Source: Liolophura sinensis
Lineage: Eukaryota; Mollusca; Polyplacophora; Chitonida; Chitonidae
NCBI RefSeq assembly: GCF_032854445.1
Contig: NC_088300.1
Coordinates: 42,004,458 to 42,068,457, forward strand
DNA: 64,000 nt
Reading direction: 5' to 3'
Shown: one piece after another, positions 14,601-24,817 of the stretch
Numbering within the stretch: position 1 is the first letter of the stretch
How the letters are laid out: each line of letters opens with the position of its first letter
Translations under genes and position numbers: made by a program
The notes under the pieces: generated by a model
What the model saw: the letters and a program-made list of their open reading frames with translations, nothing else
Databases searched by the model: none
Told to the model about the DNA's origin: nothing

Positions 14601-17600
14601 ATGGATTTGATTGTAATGAACATTGCCATGTGAAATGTTTTTCCTTGTAGTATTTAGAAACATGTACCTGTCGTTCGCGGCTTTAAAACCTAGATTTACA
14701 GTGAATTCCAGGTGTTCGCGGGGGAAGATCATTAACTCGGAACCGGTTCGATATAGTTGTTCTTGAAAATATTATTGCGCACCATTGTACCCACATCAAT
14801 CTCTCCTCCTAGCGTAGATCGAGGTAATGTATTCCGAATTCTAAGGACGGATACTGTGTGGTCTACACCGATAGTAGTTTAATTAGTTAAATATATTCTT
14901 CGTGTGGATGTTAGAAACGAATGTAAAATTCAAATGATAACGGCAACCAGTGTTTTTTTTCACGTTTACATTCGGCCTATTTTAACCAAGAAACTTGTGG
15001 AAAATTAGTTTCTTTACTAAAACTTAACGTTAAGAGTCAAAAAAAAACAAATCAACAGAAGAAACATCGGTAGCTGATCAACCGAGTATGTGATTCTAGT
15101 GTCTCGCGCCATACACTACGCATGCGCGTAATTATTACGCCTCAGGACGCTCGGCTTAGTCATAATTCAAATTGTCGCCTCATGCCAGCCCGAGACCGTA
15201 ATTCTTACGCTCCGGGTCTGAGAGACCATGAGAAAGGCGGGTTATAGCAAACCGCCTGCCGGGGTTAACATGACAAGCTGTGATACTGTCACGGCAAAGG
15301 TCGCTTACATTTTTTCAGAAATGAGACGGTGTTAAAGTCAAACTAGGATAAACATAAAATTACACATTGGGAAAAATAAAGACGGAACATATTACATGTT
15401 ATATTACATACTAGGTATCATTATCAGAGAGATAAAACTGTAAAGAAATGCCGGGTGCTGAGAATCGAGTCCTCGGGTCTTGACGCAAATGGACTTCAAG
15501 AGCAACTGGGATAAAAGTCAAGAGGCGATTAGCAATAAAAGAGCAGAACAGAAGTCCCAAACACAAGAATGGTGTATATATATGCCGGAACAACATAATA
15601 TAATCCTCTCGTTTCGAAGGACATCAATAGTACTGTTTACAACAAATCATAGTTGATTCTCGAAATGAAGACCTATTTATATACAGAAAAAGCATGTACA
15701 TTTGGTTTCATTGAATCTGGACAGATGTTACTCTGAATGTTTTATTTGTACCTTTTTTCACCCAGTTGTCTGGTCTGGCAGCAATTGTATAAAGGAAATA
15801 TTCTTCAGTACGGCGTAAAACACCAATGAAATGTATAAATAAAAATAAATATTTATTTTATTATTTATTTATTTGTTAATTAATTTATTCATTTATTCCA
15901 TACTTGCTTTTAATCGCTAGCTTTTCCAGTTGTTTGGTCTGGCAGCCGTTGTATAAAGGAAATATTCTTCAGTACGGCGTAAAACACCAATGAAATGTAT
16001 AAATAATAATAAATATTTATTTTATTATTTATTTATTTGTTTATTAATTTATTCATTTATTCCATACTTGCTTTTAATCGATAAATACGACATCGGTCGA
16101 TTTTATTGCTGAAGGAAACTGTGGTGCCCTGAGTAAACCACCGACCTTTGGAAAGTTAATGACGAACTTTTCCTCGTGTGAACTTTGATTTACACACCAT
16201 AACAATATAAGACACGTGGTTTGCAACAAATGTCGACTGTGCAAACGGCCACGTGAGCGTCATTGATTGCTTCTTGTCACCAAGTCTCCATCAACAGTGA
16301 GAACGGGGAAATTCACAAATTCTGTGGACATGTAAGGGTTGAGCCCGCCTCCCTCACGCCCCGGTCTCTCATTGCAGATTGTAAGCTAGCTAAGACTAAC
16401 CCCTTGTTGGCCGCCTTTGTTACTGGTAACCGTCGTCATCGGAGACAATTCGCTCTTGTAATTTTTGCTTCTGTGTAAGTGTACATTTCTGATTCAAATA
16501 GAAACCTCAACCCCACGGCAAGTGTCCAAGTGCAGAACCCGGGCATATTCCAAGTGCAGAAGAAATGGCACCAATGTCAAGGGATTCGCTTCAAGATATC
16601 TTCCACAAGTAAGTCCGGAATCTCAGAAAATGGCTAACGAATGTCTAACATATATTACCTATGGGTAAACAGTGTTTATCAGATATTATGGGCAAACGAT
16701 GTCGGCTACTTATGGTCTATGGTTAAGGGATGTCTACTATACTTATAGTCTATGGGTACAGGGCGTTTATCAGATATTACAACTGTGAGTAAAGGATGTC
16801 TACTAGTTATGATCGATGGGGTAAACAATATCTATCAGAAAGACGAACAATAGGTTTGACAAAGGAACCTTTTTACCATGAAAAAAGCTATTTATTTACT
16901 CTCCTTTTAAATAGCGGAATGTCATCGAAATTCTTCGTCATGTACATGAAAGTTTTTGTTTTATTATTTAATTTTTACCTGTTACATAATTCATCCAAAA
17001 TATGCACTATGATTTATTTATTTCATTGGTGTTTTACGCCATACTCAAGAATATTTCACTTATACGTCAGCGGCCAGAAATATGGTGGGAGGAAACCGGT
17101 CAGAGCCCGGGGGAAACCGACGACCATCCACAGGCTGCTGACGGACCTTCCCATGTACGACAGGAGGATATCTACTATGAAATTTACAAGTTTAAGACGG
17201 TAACTCTTAAGTACAGAGAATGTCTTAATATGTACATTCAGTTTTTGTACATTCGGCTTAAATAGACTAACAGATCGAAAGTGAAGCATCCCAACCACAG
17301 TTTAGGCTGTCTACCGGTAAACCAAGATTCACAGTCAAAGAGGTGTACCGATCAGAAAGGAAAACAATATTCAAAGTCAAGATGAATTATATACAGATCA
17401 GAAAGGAAAACAATATTCAAAGTCCAAGAGATTAATTATATACAGATCAGAAAGGAAAACAATATTCAAAGTCCAAGAGATTAATTATATACAGATCAGA
17501 AAGGAAATCAATATTCACAGTCAAACAGGTTAATTATATAGACATCAAAAAGGAAAACAATATTCACAGTCAAACAGGTGAATTATGTGCAGATCAGAAA

Positions 17601-20600
17601 GGAAAACAATATTCACAGTCAAACAGGTTAATTATATAGACATCAAAAAGGAAAACAATATTCACAGTCAAACAGGTGAATTATGTGCAGATCAGAAAGG
17701 AAAACAATATTCACAGTCAAACAGGTAAATTATATACAGATCAGAAAGGAAAACAATATTCACAGTCAAACAAGTGAATTATATACAGATCAGAAAGGAA
17801 AACAATATTCACAGTCAAACAGGTGAATTATATACAGATCAGAAAGGAATACACCCAATCGGACTTTGTAGGAGTATGGTTAAATCTTAGCCCATCCCTT
17901 TAGTTCGCTATATATATTCAGGTCACCAAAGTTACAACGTCATTAAATATCTTTTAAAACGCAAATATGAAATTGTCAATGTTTTCTAAATGTTAAACTG
18001 ATACATCATATAAGTTTTTTGTTTGGAAATTATGACATAATGGTGTTAGATTATAAGATTTTGAACAATTGTAACACCGAACACAAACCTGAAAGTGTTG
18101 ATTTGACATACGATAGTGTTAGATTATAACAATTTCTAAGTAGTTTGTAAAGAGTAACTGTCTCACACATTAACAAGTGTTACCCTGACATTATCAATGC
18201 TTTCCTTCCTCCACAAATGCCAGAATGTTGGATTTAACATTACTAACGTTTTATGTATAGCATACGAGTTTTAAGAGAGAATTCTAAGCACATGGGATAT
18301 CTGCTCGACTTCGATTTGGAAATACTCTGTTAATATATCATTTTTTGATTTTATTTATTATTGATATTTTTTGATACCAAGCATATACCTGCACACCAAA
18401 AATGAGAGGCTGGCAGCAAAAAAGACTTCACACCCTAAAATACACAGAATTACATTTGTAAGTGCTATAGGAGTTCTGATTCCAGTGACTTATTCCTTAT
18501 TCTCCGTGATTCCAGTGACTTATTCCTTATTCTCCGTGATTCCAGTGACTTATTCCTTATTCTCCGTGATTCCAGTGACTTATTCCTTATTCTCAGTGGG
18601 GTTCTATAGTGCTGCCGACATCCGTGAAGAACCGTTAATTTCATTTCTTTCGTCCATGAACTGGTACTTCATTTTTTTGTTTATAACATAGTTGTTGTTA
18701 ATGTTTACACATAATTTATTTTTGCATTTTAATGCTTGCCTTTCAGCTTTGTATTTTTATGAGTCGTATATTGTTTCATATAAATTTGAAATTTTCGTTG
18801 ACCCATGTTTACGTAAATTATTATGTTCAATTACACAATCGTTATGGCGTGATCTTTACGGACAAATCACGTCATTTAGCCTTCAATGTTTCACATGTAT
18901 TTCTAGATCGTACACAACTAAATTCAATCCAGATATCGCTCAGTGCATCTTCAAATAAGGAGTTTGTATAGTAAAACTACACTGTTAGTCGTCTCTAAAC
19001 CTCTTTTCTCCAAGCTTTCTTACTAGCAAAGGGACTTTTAAAGTGACCTGTTATGATATCGATAGTCATGCTTTTGTACAAGGTGCGTTTTCAACACCCC
19101 TTGATCTTTCTGATTTCAGTTACGGAAGTAACTCCGAGGTTGTCTGTCAGAAGATGTTAAGGATGGGCCTGGTCGGGGACGGGGGCTGGGAGGTGTGCGA
19201 TGACCCCCACGTCAGGCCGCCTCAAAACAACTGTCTTGTGTATTCCTTTGGGTGAGATTTATTATTTGTTTGCTTTTCACCTGTGATTATCTGTTGAAGT
19301 CATTGAACGCGTGGAGGAAATCAATACACTTTGCCAAGTGAAGGCCTCCATGGGAAACAGTATGGCCTATACACCTGCTGACGACTTCGTCCCAAGGGTC
19401 TCAGTGGACCATGGCTATAGAGGTCGTGTCAAGTTATTAGTTACCGTTTGCAGTCACAGTATATGTAGCGTAAAGTTTGTGCTCAGAGTGTCCACATACA
19501 ATTGCTTGAAGAATAAATAAAGCACTTATTTATACGTATTTCTTGGCATTTTGGCGGGCGGAGGGGGGGGGGGACGGAGCGAAAATACAAAAAACGAATA
19601 GTTTACGAGATATTGAGGAGGAAAATTATCACTTTTGCCCAGTCTGTGTGTTGTCTGACGCTTCGATTTCTATATACCAACCTCATAGATACAAGAGAAA
19701 TATTGCAGTTTTATATCATGTGACACACGGATGCAGTTAGGTTTAGTGAATACAGGAGAATGCAGTTAACAGTTACCCTTCAAGGATATGTTGCAATTTT
19801 GTAGCTCTCCAACCGACTGTTGCAGTAACATATATTTGTGTGGCGAGGCCTGATTTGGACACACACATTCCTTGCGTCTCTCCAATATCATTGAAAACTC
19901 TTGACTGCTGCTTTTTACATGACTCCTCCTATTTTTCTTACTTAAAATTTAAGTAACTTGGTCATTTCTATGGTGGTATGTGTTAAACATCGTTCTGGGA
20001 AATGACCTTGCGATTATTGATCCGGAGCGTCCATTATTGTTGACGGCTGTTGTACGAATGTCTTTTGAATCTTACATCCATATCAGGCGAAAAGATGAGT
20101 TAAACGATGAGTTTGTAAAATGCACAGTACAATGAGCTCAGCGAACTTTGAGACTAAAATAAGTAACGATGACTTAAACCGTAAAGCTGTAGTACTTGCA
20201 TTAATTCAACAATTACAACAAATATGGCTGCCCTGGAATGTTCTGTTTATATTATAGCTTATGTGTCTCTGGGCAACATGCTTTAATTATACCTCATATG
20301 TTTTACAGTACATTCCTTAAATACTTCCATTACCAAATGTACTCCTGACAATCTTTGTTATGAAACGATAAACAGTGCTACATAAAAACGCGATGTGAAT
20401 TGTTTGAAATCATTCAGCGTATTTCCGCTTCCATCATATAGAGGTCCCGGTTTCCTTCTTATTTCAGAGTATGCCTGTATAATACAAAATAGCATAGCTT
20501 TACACAAAACAAGAAATAATGAAGGAAACCGAAGAGCAAAATTCTGAGGCGAGGCAGCGATAGAAAAAATGAAAGTAAAATAAAACGATTATATATTATT

Positions 20601-23600
20601 ATTAATAAACCTATCATGTACTGTATAACGTAATATTTTGCATATTGTCTTTATGGTGCTTAAAATAATTTTAACTTACATGTAAAATATAAAATAATTG
20701 GCTTCATTTGCAGTGTGTTTTTTTGACTGAGCTGCCTGTATTTATTTCAGTATAAACAATGACTTCAGCTTTGATGACATGGTGGCTTTACATTATGGCT
20801 GCGAAGTCCATTCCTTTGATCCCAGGTAATTTAGCTCGATGTCTTTCTGGTTATATACCCTAATCACTCCGTGGGGTAGTACCGTGAAGACTCCACTGCG
20901 TTTATACCTTAATCACTCTGTGTACTAGCACCGTGAAGATTCCACCGCGTTTATACCCCAATCACTCTGTGTGATAGTACCGTAAAGATTCCACAGCGTT
21001 TATACCCCAATCACTCTGTGCGGTGGTAACGTGAAGATTTCACCGCGTTTATACCCCAACGACTCTGTGTGGTAGTACCGTGAAGATTTCACCACGTTTA
21101 TACCCCAATCACTCAGTGTGGTAGTACCGTGAAGATTCCACAGCGTTTATACCCCAATCACTCTTTGTGGTGTTACCGTGACGATTCCACCGCGTTTATA
21201 CCCCCAGTCACTCTGTGTACTAGCACCGTGAAGATTCCACCGCGTTTATACCCCAATCACTCTGTGTACTAGCACCGTGAAGATTCCACCGCGTTTATAC
21301 CCCCAATCACTCTGTGTACTAGCACCGTGAAGATTTCACCACGTTTATACCCCCAATCACTCTGTGTAAAAGCACCGTGAAGATTCCACCGCGTTTATAC
21401 CCCAAGCACTCTGTGTGGTAGTACCGTGAAGACTCCACCGCGTTTATACCCCCAATCACTCAGTGTGGTAGTACCGTGAAGATTCCACCGCGTTTATACC
21501 CCCAATCACTCTGTGTACTAGCACCGTGAAGATTCCACCGCGTTTATACCCCAAGCACTCTGTGTGGTAGCACCGTGAAGAATCCACCACGTTTATACCC
21601 CAATCCCTCAGTGTGGTAGTACCGTGAAGATTCCACTGCGTTTATACCTCAATCACTCTGTGTGCTAGAACCGTGAAGATTCCACCGCGTTTATACCCCC
21701 AATCACTCTGTGTGGTAGTACCATGAAGATTCCACCGCTTTTATACCCCCGATCACTCTGTGTGGTAGTACCGTGAAGATTCCACCGCGTTTACACCCCA
21801 ATCACTCTGTGTGGTAGTACCATGAAGATTTCACCGCGTTTATACCCCCAATCACTCTGTGTGGTAGTACCGTGAAGATTCCACCGCGTTAATGCTCCAA
21901 TCATTCTCTGTGGTAGTACCGTGACGATTCCACCGGGTTTATGTCCCAGTCATTCTCTGTGGTAGTACCGTGCCGATTCCACCGGGTTTATGTCCCAGTC
22001 ATTCTCTGTGGTAGTACCATGAAGATTCAACCCCGTGTAAACTATTATACACTCCGCAAGAACGCCATGTTTTGTGAATAGTATGTTTACTATGAAACTC
22101 ATGATAGACGTTGCTTGCATGATAGGCGTTCCTGTTGATTTCCTTGCATGTCTGTGAACAAGCCACCACTGTGTTCACACGGCGTTGTTGCTGCGTCATA
22201 TCAGCGCTTAGTTACGCCGGGTCTGCACAAGTGCAACGTTTTGTTGGACGTCCCACTGCGCTTATGTAAGACTGTACAGTGACCAGTCCAGATGTGATCG
22301 CTGAACACCAAGCGGTGAAGGGGCGAGTACCGTTTGTCGGACAGTGACGGACAACGGTCTGAATGCCTGGGCTTCTTGTACAGCAGACACTGTAAGAATT
22401 ATATTGCGTGCTTGTCTACAAATAATTCAATTCGGCATATTTATTTTTAGATTTTCGAATATCATTCAGTGGAGAATAAAATAAATGCATATTTCTCTCA
22501 AAACAGTCACGTTTTTCAGTCGCAGTCTTAATTTTTAAAAGCTTAATTAAAGGCATATATATCGTTAAAGGGATCTTCAGTTTGGTGAACATTCTCTTTA
22601 AAATTAATCAAACTTTTTATTTCATTAGTATCAAAGTCGTGTTAGGTCTGCAGCAATTCGAGCATCTGGACGTGTTACTCGTGATAATAGTAGGTCTGAA
22701 CAACAGATTGATCACTGTCAACCGAATTCCGCTTTACGTCACTTACGTTCTGGCTGCAGTTTCATGTTTGTTTCCATTATTTGAAGGTCTTTTCTTGTTG
22801 TAAATTTCCCCAATCGAAGTGAATAGTACTTAAACTAACTGCGTTTCAGTAAGTAAACAAAGCAAAATCTTTTATTTGGAAACAGCATGAAAATGAAGAC
22901 TTCTCGCCGAAATGCAAACGTCATGTTTCACCACCTGGGGGTTTCCGGAATGAACGGTCAGATAAAAGGGAAATGGCCTGTGAACACATTATCGAAGATT
23001 CGCCAGGATTTGGGACATTCTCAAGTATGGCTTCTTCTTTGAAACTTTCTAGAAACCTAGTTTATACCAGGCCTTTATATGAATACGACCCCTATTTATA
23101 TATGATATAGATACCTGCTCAACTGAGGGCAGCCAGTCACCGTCACCATGGGTGCAACTTGTTGTGACAAACATACATGGGTCCCTCAGCTGGTACGGAG
23201 ACTGACATCTTCACATCACCAAAAGCGAGACCCGTGATGTGATAGTCAGTTGTATTCAGAAGCCATCATTGCCTGAAGATCAACATTAACTTTGGAAGCG
23301 TCCTCCTCTCTTTCTGTAAACGTTCGTTTTAAACACTGTATACCTTGAACGGTTGTAGCCATGTATATGAAAAATACACCTATGCATATACCTTGATTAG
23401 ACGTTGGTGAGAAGGCCCTTACCAACCGTTCGATAACCCTTACCAATTTCTTAATTCAGCAATGTATTGTGACATAATTGTAAGCACGATATTGCTTCAG
23501 ATCTAATGAATTTTCATGAAAACTATACAACATGTGCACCTGTGGGAAAGGACTCTATCATCAAAAAGTGCCCTTGCATTGTTTTAATGTGATTGTATGT

Positions 23601-24487
23601 TAAATGTGATGACAACACAGCATTTTGAGCAATTCTAGACCAGTGACGCCTAATGAATCGCAATTAACAGCACTGCATTTTTTTTTACCTGATTCTGGTT
23701 CTAGGGGCGTGTAAATTGCTACCATTATGCATTTACGTGAACAGTTAGAATAAAACCCTGACTGAGGTAAACTGACAAGAGGCCATATTTCACCAGTTAC
23801 ATGTGCCCATTTGCCAGCGATCACACTGTTGTGTGCCGCTCTGGTTTTACTCTCTAGGTTGTACGTCTTTAATTATATTCTCGGGTAAATATAAGCCTGG
23901 AACCCACATGCTGCTAGATGAGATATCAACTGGCTGAGGTCAGAAGTGGTATTTAGACTCTTTCTGTCTTCCACATTACGACTCAAACGAACTTCGAACT
24001 GAGAGACGCACAGTAGCAAACCCTTACCTGTTACCATGGCAGCCGATATATTCATCAGTTGGGATTTATTAATTTGATTTTATAGTCGAAGAATCGATAA
24101 CTGTTTTACTTTCATTTATATATAAACAAATAAATATTATATTTTATTTTTACAATTCAGAGACGCATTGATGTATTGAAGATGGATATTGAAAGCAGTG
24201 AATGGCCCACATTGAAAACAGCTTTGGAGGAAGGAGCTTTTGAAAACATAAACCAGGTCCTTTTGGAGATGCACGGTGTTCTGAAAGATTCAAAGTCGGA
24301 ATTGTTAGACCGGCTAAATTATTTGAGAGCATTAAGACTACTTGGTTACAGAATATTTTACGCTCATAAAAACAGTGGATGTATTCCCAAAAAGAAAAAC
24401 ATCGCGAGCGGGTTATCTCCAGGATCCCCAATTAAGGTTAACTGTTATGAGGTTCACATGATCAAAATAGCCTCTTGTGCCAAGTAA
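2676..24487 (+). CDS. METTL24: METTL24-like membrane-anchored methyltransferase, 7 exons, 315 aa
   Basis: Predicted SAM-dependent methyltransferase of the METTL24/FkbM-like family; its substrate is unknown. Exons: 2676-2786, 3875-3931, 16502-16608, 19120-19251, 20751-20825, 22886-23024 and 24161-24487. All have AG/GT borders and all phases agree, giving 315 aa. Residues about 5-22 form one hydrophobic helix after a very short N-terminus, so it is a type II membrane protein or secretory-pathway anchor. The catalytic part begins near residue 92. Family marks are 'VCQKMLRMG', 'DDPHVRPPQNNCLVYSFGIN', 'GCEVHSFDP' (acidic residue after beta 2) and 'DVLKMDIESSEWPTL', the D-x-E-x2-W motif of FkbM-type enzymes. 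The C-terminus closes with 'CYEVHMIKIASCAK'. The start is the ATG that puts the helix at the N-terminus. Intron 2 is about 12.6 kb and hosts other coding remnants. Methyltransferase activity itself is inferred from family. Confidence 0.85.
3190..3790 (+). repeat. Nested tandem repeat in METTL24-like intron 1
   Basis: Blocks built on 'GTAATAATGGATGTATGGG', 'CCAGACTGCTATTCA', 'GACTGCTATTTCACC' and 'ATGTACCAAGTATGATGTCT' recur several times. A unit of about 120 bp is repeated almost exactly at 3455-3545 and 3575-3665. The ends (3240-3330 and 3650-3745) carry a related 'CACAGAAGCGCC...TCACGTGATAG' block. The array ends about 85 bp before exon 2. The short open frames inside it on both strands come from the repeat. 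Confidence 0.75.
3930..4037 (+). repeat. Dispersed repeat carrying the exon 2 donor site
   Basis: This stretch, from 'CACGTAAGAATTATGG' to 'AGTGTGCGGCGCGA', has a close inverted copy at about 15103-15211. Shared blocks include 'CAAATTATGAC'/'TGAATTATGAC' and 'AATTACGCG..TGC'. The donor of METTL24-like exon 2 (GTAAGA at 3932) lies at its left edge, so the splice site is part of the repeat or the repeat ends exactly there. No coding content is seen. Confidence 0.65.
4040..6400. other. Intron sequence with nothing recognised
   Basis: This is part of METTL24-like intron 2. It is AT-rich with no repeat family I can name. A 146-codon open frame (5366-5806) has no splice context, no recognisable motif and a composition like its surroundings, so I do not annotate it. 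Around 5240-5360 there is low-complexity sequence rich in CACTGCACC, CATGCGGCC and CACGGCACTG words. Confidence 0.45.
6402..11084 (+). CDS. Unrecognised multi-exon gene nested in METTL24-like intron 2, possibly decayed
   Basis: I do not recognise the family. Four exons join in phase: 6402-6441, 7263-7322, 8543-8632 and 9797-9955. A fifth, 10434-10591, also starts in phase but meets a TAG at 10448-10450, giving a 121-aa product. Beyond the stop the same frame stays open to a GTATGT donor and reads as sensible protein ('SSDEESGPLPLIRESVQRYR'), so the TAG looks like damage or an assembly error. The N-terminus is acidic and Ser/Asn-rich ('SENDDSEKENIPTQSSG'). Exon 4 is Trp-rich ('RFFEKYEGPQWWMDWLQ'). 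A further exon-like segment (10882-11084, ending at GTAAGT) carries 'KKWYKGLVHSIIKPWIHV' and 'IDWTEEVYQNLIWYLGCEV', but its phase does not link directly to 10591, so an exon is missing or lost. It may be a host gene or part of a large transposon. Confidence 0.4.
7387..7551 (+). mobile_element. SINE (family A), 5'-truncated copy
   Basis: This is the 3' two-thirds of SINE family A, from 'CTCTCCGGCCGTACGTG' through 'CAACCTGCGGATGGTCGTGG' to 'GTACGGCGTAAAACACCAAT' and an AAATAAAT tail. It is flanked by a 9-bp direct repeat TTATAGGGG (7378-7386 and 7552-7560), a target-site duplication, so the truncation happened at insertion. The tRNA-like head is missing. Confidence 0.8.
7560..8540. other. Intron sequence with nothing recognised
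   Basis: AT-rich sequence between exons 2 and 3 of the nested plus-strand gene. The short open frames at 7610-7906 (minus) and 7817-8071 (plus) show no motif or splice context. Confidence 0.4.
9187..9669 (+). pseudogene. Decayed transposon-like coding fragments
   Basis: Three stretches read as protein in the plus direction. About 9187-9332 gives 'DRRMDRLSLIVQQAIAWLQD' and runs into a stop. About 9362-9460 gives 'HVIFRPHFYRLWKEKFPLVF' and ends at a G|GTACAG donor. After a TTTGCAG acceptor, 9584-9669 gives 'VAKCNKCMAQETSLQQ' and stops at TAG. The two last pieces join in phase, and the 'W-x2-KFP...KC-x2-C' arrangement resembles the N-terminal part of transposase-like proteins common in mollusc genomes. 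That likeness is from memory and weak. The region lies between exons 3 and 4 of the nested plus-strand gene and may be an insertion there or a part of it. Confidence 0.35.
11297..13527 (-). pseudogene. Unrecognised, decayed multi-exon gene, convergent with the plus-strand nested gene
   Basis: Exon-like pieces on the minus strand, in order: 13527-13457 ('RTSKDMAMLRLLRPEILAHK'), about 13205-12950 (joins in phase, interrupted by TAATAA), 12731-12249, 12060-11953 and 11540-11297. The borders are AG/GT; the acceptor at 12732 has a good pyrimidine tract. The third piece carries 'CRPIISNWVENIKSSL', 'EYTLFTRGGINLRIAAQEIL', then in another frame 'PSRFIGVNMYAGLSKEKART', then in a third frame 'ITLVQADEQFPAGYRKKFVV'. 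That implies at least two frame changes. A family B SINE (11590-11940) sits between the last two pieces. I do not know the family. The frameshifts and stops say it no longer makes a full protein. It could be one half of a large transposon whose other half is the plus-strand gene. Confidence 0.45.
11590..11940 (-). mobile_element. SINE family B, nearly full length
   Basis: Read on the minus strand, the head is tRNA-like: 'GGTGGCCTAATGGTCAGAAC' resembles an A box and 'GGGATCAAACCCGGG' a B box. The body contains words also present near 46195-46520, 50065-50225 and 32640-32880 (plus-strand reading 'CACTGAAGTATCA', 'AAAGACAC'). The tail side reads 'TCACTCATATGATGA', distantly like SINE family A. 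It separates two exons of the decayed minus-strand gene. Confidence 0.65.
13560..15100. other. Intron sequence with nothing recognised
   Basis: No gene, no array and no repeat family that I can identify. Short open frames such as 14167-14433 (minus) carry low-complexity 'STSTSTSTAS' and are not convincing. Confidence 0.4.
15103..15211 (-). repeat. Inverted copy of the 3930-4037 repeat
   Basis: The reverse complement matches 3930-4037 over about 105 bp with roughly four in five bases shared by eye, including 'GTAAGAATTA' and 'AATTACGCG.ATGC'. Both copies lie in intron 2 of the METTL24-like gene, about 11 kb apart and in opposite orientation. Confidence 0.65.
15762..16083 (+). repeat. 164-bp direct duplication holding SINE tail pieces
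   Basis: Two tandem copies (15762-15925 and 15926-16083) each start 'CCAGTTGT.TGGTCTGGCAG', contain a family A SINE tail ('CAGTACGGCGTAAAACACCA') and end in an ATTTATT-rich stretch plus 'CCATACTTGCTTTTAATCG'. The near identity shows a recent tandem duplication of a locus that already held a short SINE fragment. Confidence 0.75.
16083..16210. repeat. Old SINE-related fragment
   Basis: Words such as 'GAGTAAACCACCGACCTTTG' recur in diverged form near 60108-60124 and 32050-32075. This suggests an old SINE relative whose 3' part resembles family A. No coding content. Confidence 0.35.
17012..17175 (-). mobile_element. SINE family A, truncated, minus orientation
   Basis: Starts at 'TTGGTGTTTTACGCCATACT' after an ATTTATTTATTTC tail and runs through 'GGTGGGAGGAAACCGG' and 'ACGACCATCCACAGGCTGCT'. 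It stops in the middle of the body, so it lacks the tRNA-like head. The overlapping open frames are by-products of the element. Confidence 0.75.
17346..17850 (+). repeat. 49-bp minisatellite, about 10 copies
   Basis: The unit begins 'AAAGGAAAACAATATTCACA' and ends 'AATTATATACAGATCAG'. Copies 4-5 and 6-7 alternate two variants ('TATATAGACATCAA' and 'TATGTGCAGATCAG'), so part of the array grew as dimers. The first three copies carry 'AAAGTCCAAGAGATT' instead of 'ACAGTCAAACAGGT'. It lies in the intron before METTL24-like exon 4. Confidence 0.9.
17880..18470. other. Intron sequence with nothing recognised
   Basis: AT-rich sequence between two minisatellites. No gene or known repeat seen. Confidence 0.4.
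18478..18597 (+). repeat. 30-bp minisatellite, 4 near-identical copies
   Basis: Four head-to-tail copies of a 30-bp unit starting 'GATTCCAGTGACTTATTCC', at 18478, 18508, 18538 and 18568. Only the last differs (CTCAGT for CTCCGT). Because 30 is a multiple of three the array stays open and encodes a repeated 'VIPVTYSLFS', but it lies inside an intron with no splice sites that suit it. Confidence 0.9.
19805..20092 (+). repeat. Dispersed repeat, related to 50870-51150
   Basis: This segment and 50870-51150 share, in the same order, 'CC.ACATTATTGAAAACT'-like, 'GTATTAAATGTCGTT.TGGGA'-like, 'TGCGATTATTGA'/'GTGATTATTGACC' and 'ACGAATGTCT' blocks over about 220 bp. I do not know the family. No long open frame is present in either. 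Confidence 0.45.
20860..22035 (+). repeat. 49-50-bp minisatellite, about 23 copies
   Basis: The unit runs 'ACCGTGAAGATTCCACCGCG' then 'TTTATACCCCAATCACTCTG' then 'TGTGGTAGT'. Variants include a TACTAGC type (several neighbouring copies), one- or two-C insertions after TATACCCC, and drifted copies at the right end ('GGGTTTATGTCCCAGTCATT'). It begins about 30 bp after the donor of METTL24-like exon 5 (GT at 20826) and fills about a third of that intron. Confidence 0.9.
22040..22880. other. Intron sequence with nothing recognised
   Basis: Mixed-composition sequence between the minisatellite and METTL24-like exon 6. The open frames here are short and unconvincing. Confidence 0.4.
23030..24155. 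other. Last METTL24-like intron, nothing recognised
   Basis: AT-rich intron between exons 6 and 7. No repeat family or gene seen. Confidence 0.4.
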
Positions 24488-24538
24488 ACTTGTGAGTATC
24501 ATTAAGCGAGGAAGCCCAAAATTAAAATATAACATGAA

Positions 24539-24804
24539 AAGATTTATTTATTTGATTGGTGTTTTACGCCGTTCTCAAGAATATTTCACAAATACGGCGG
24601 TGGCCAGCATTATGGTGGGTGGAAACCGAGCAGAGCCCGGGGGAAACCCACGACCATCCGCAGGTTGCTGGCAGACCTTCCCACATACGGCCGGAGAGTA
24701 AGCCAGCATGCGCTGGACTTAAACTCACATCGACCACATTGGTGAGGTGCTCCTGGGTCATTACGCTGCGCTAGCGCGCTAACCGACTGAGCCACGGAGA
24801 CCCC
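24539..24804 (-). mobile_element. SINE family A, full length, in the METTL24-like 3' flank
   Basis: Complete element in minus orientation: tail 'TTATTTATTTGATTGG', 'TGTTTTACGCCG', body, and tRNA-like head ending 'CGACTGAGCCACGGAGACCC' at 24804. It is flanked by AACATGAA at 24531-24538 and 24805-24812, a target-site duplication. It starts 52 bp after the METTL24-like stop codon, so it probably lies in the 3' UTR or just beyond it. Confidence 0.85.
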
Positions 24805-24817
24805 AACATGAATAGAC

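Noticed and set aside
20860-22035. Regularly spaced repeats that could suggest a CRISPR array
   Set aside because: The units are directly adjacent with no unique spacers, and the DNA is animal; it is a minisatellite.
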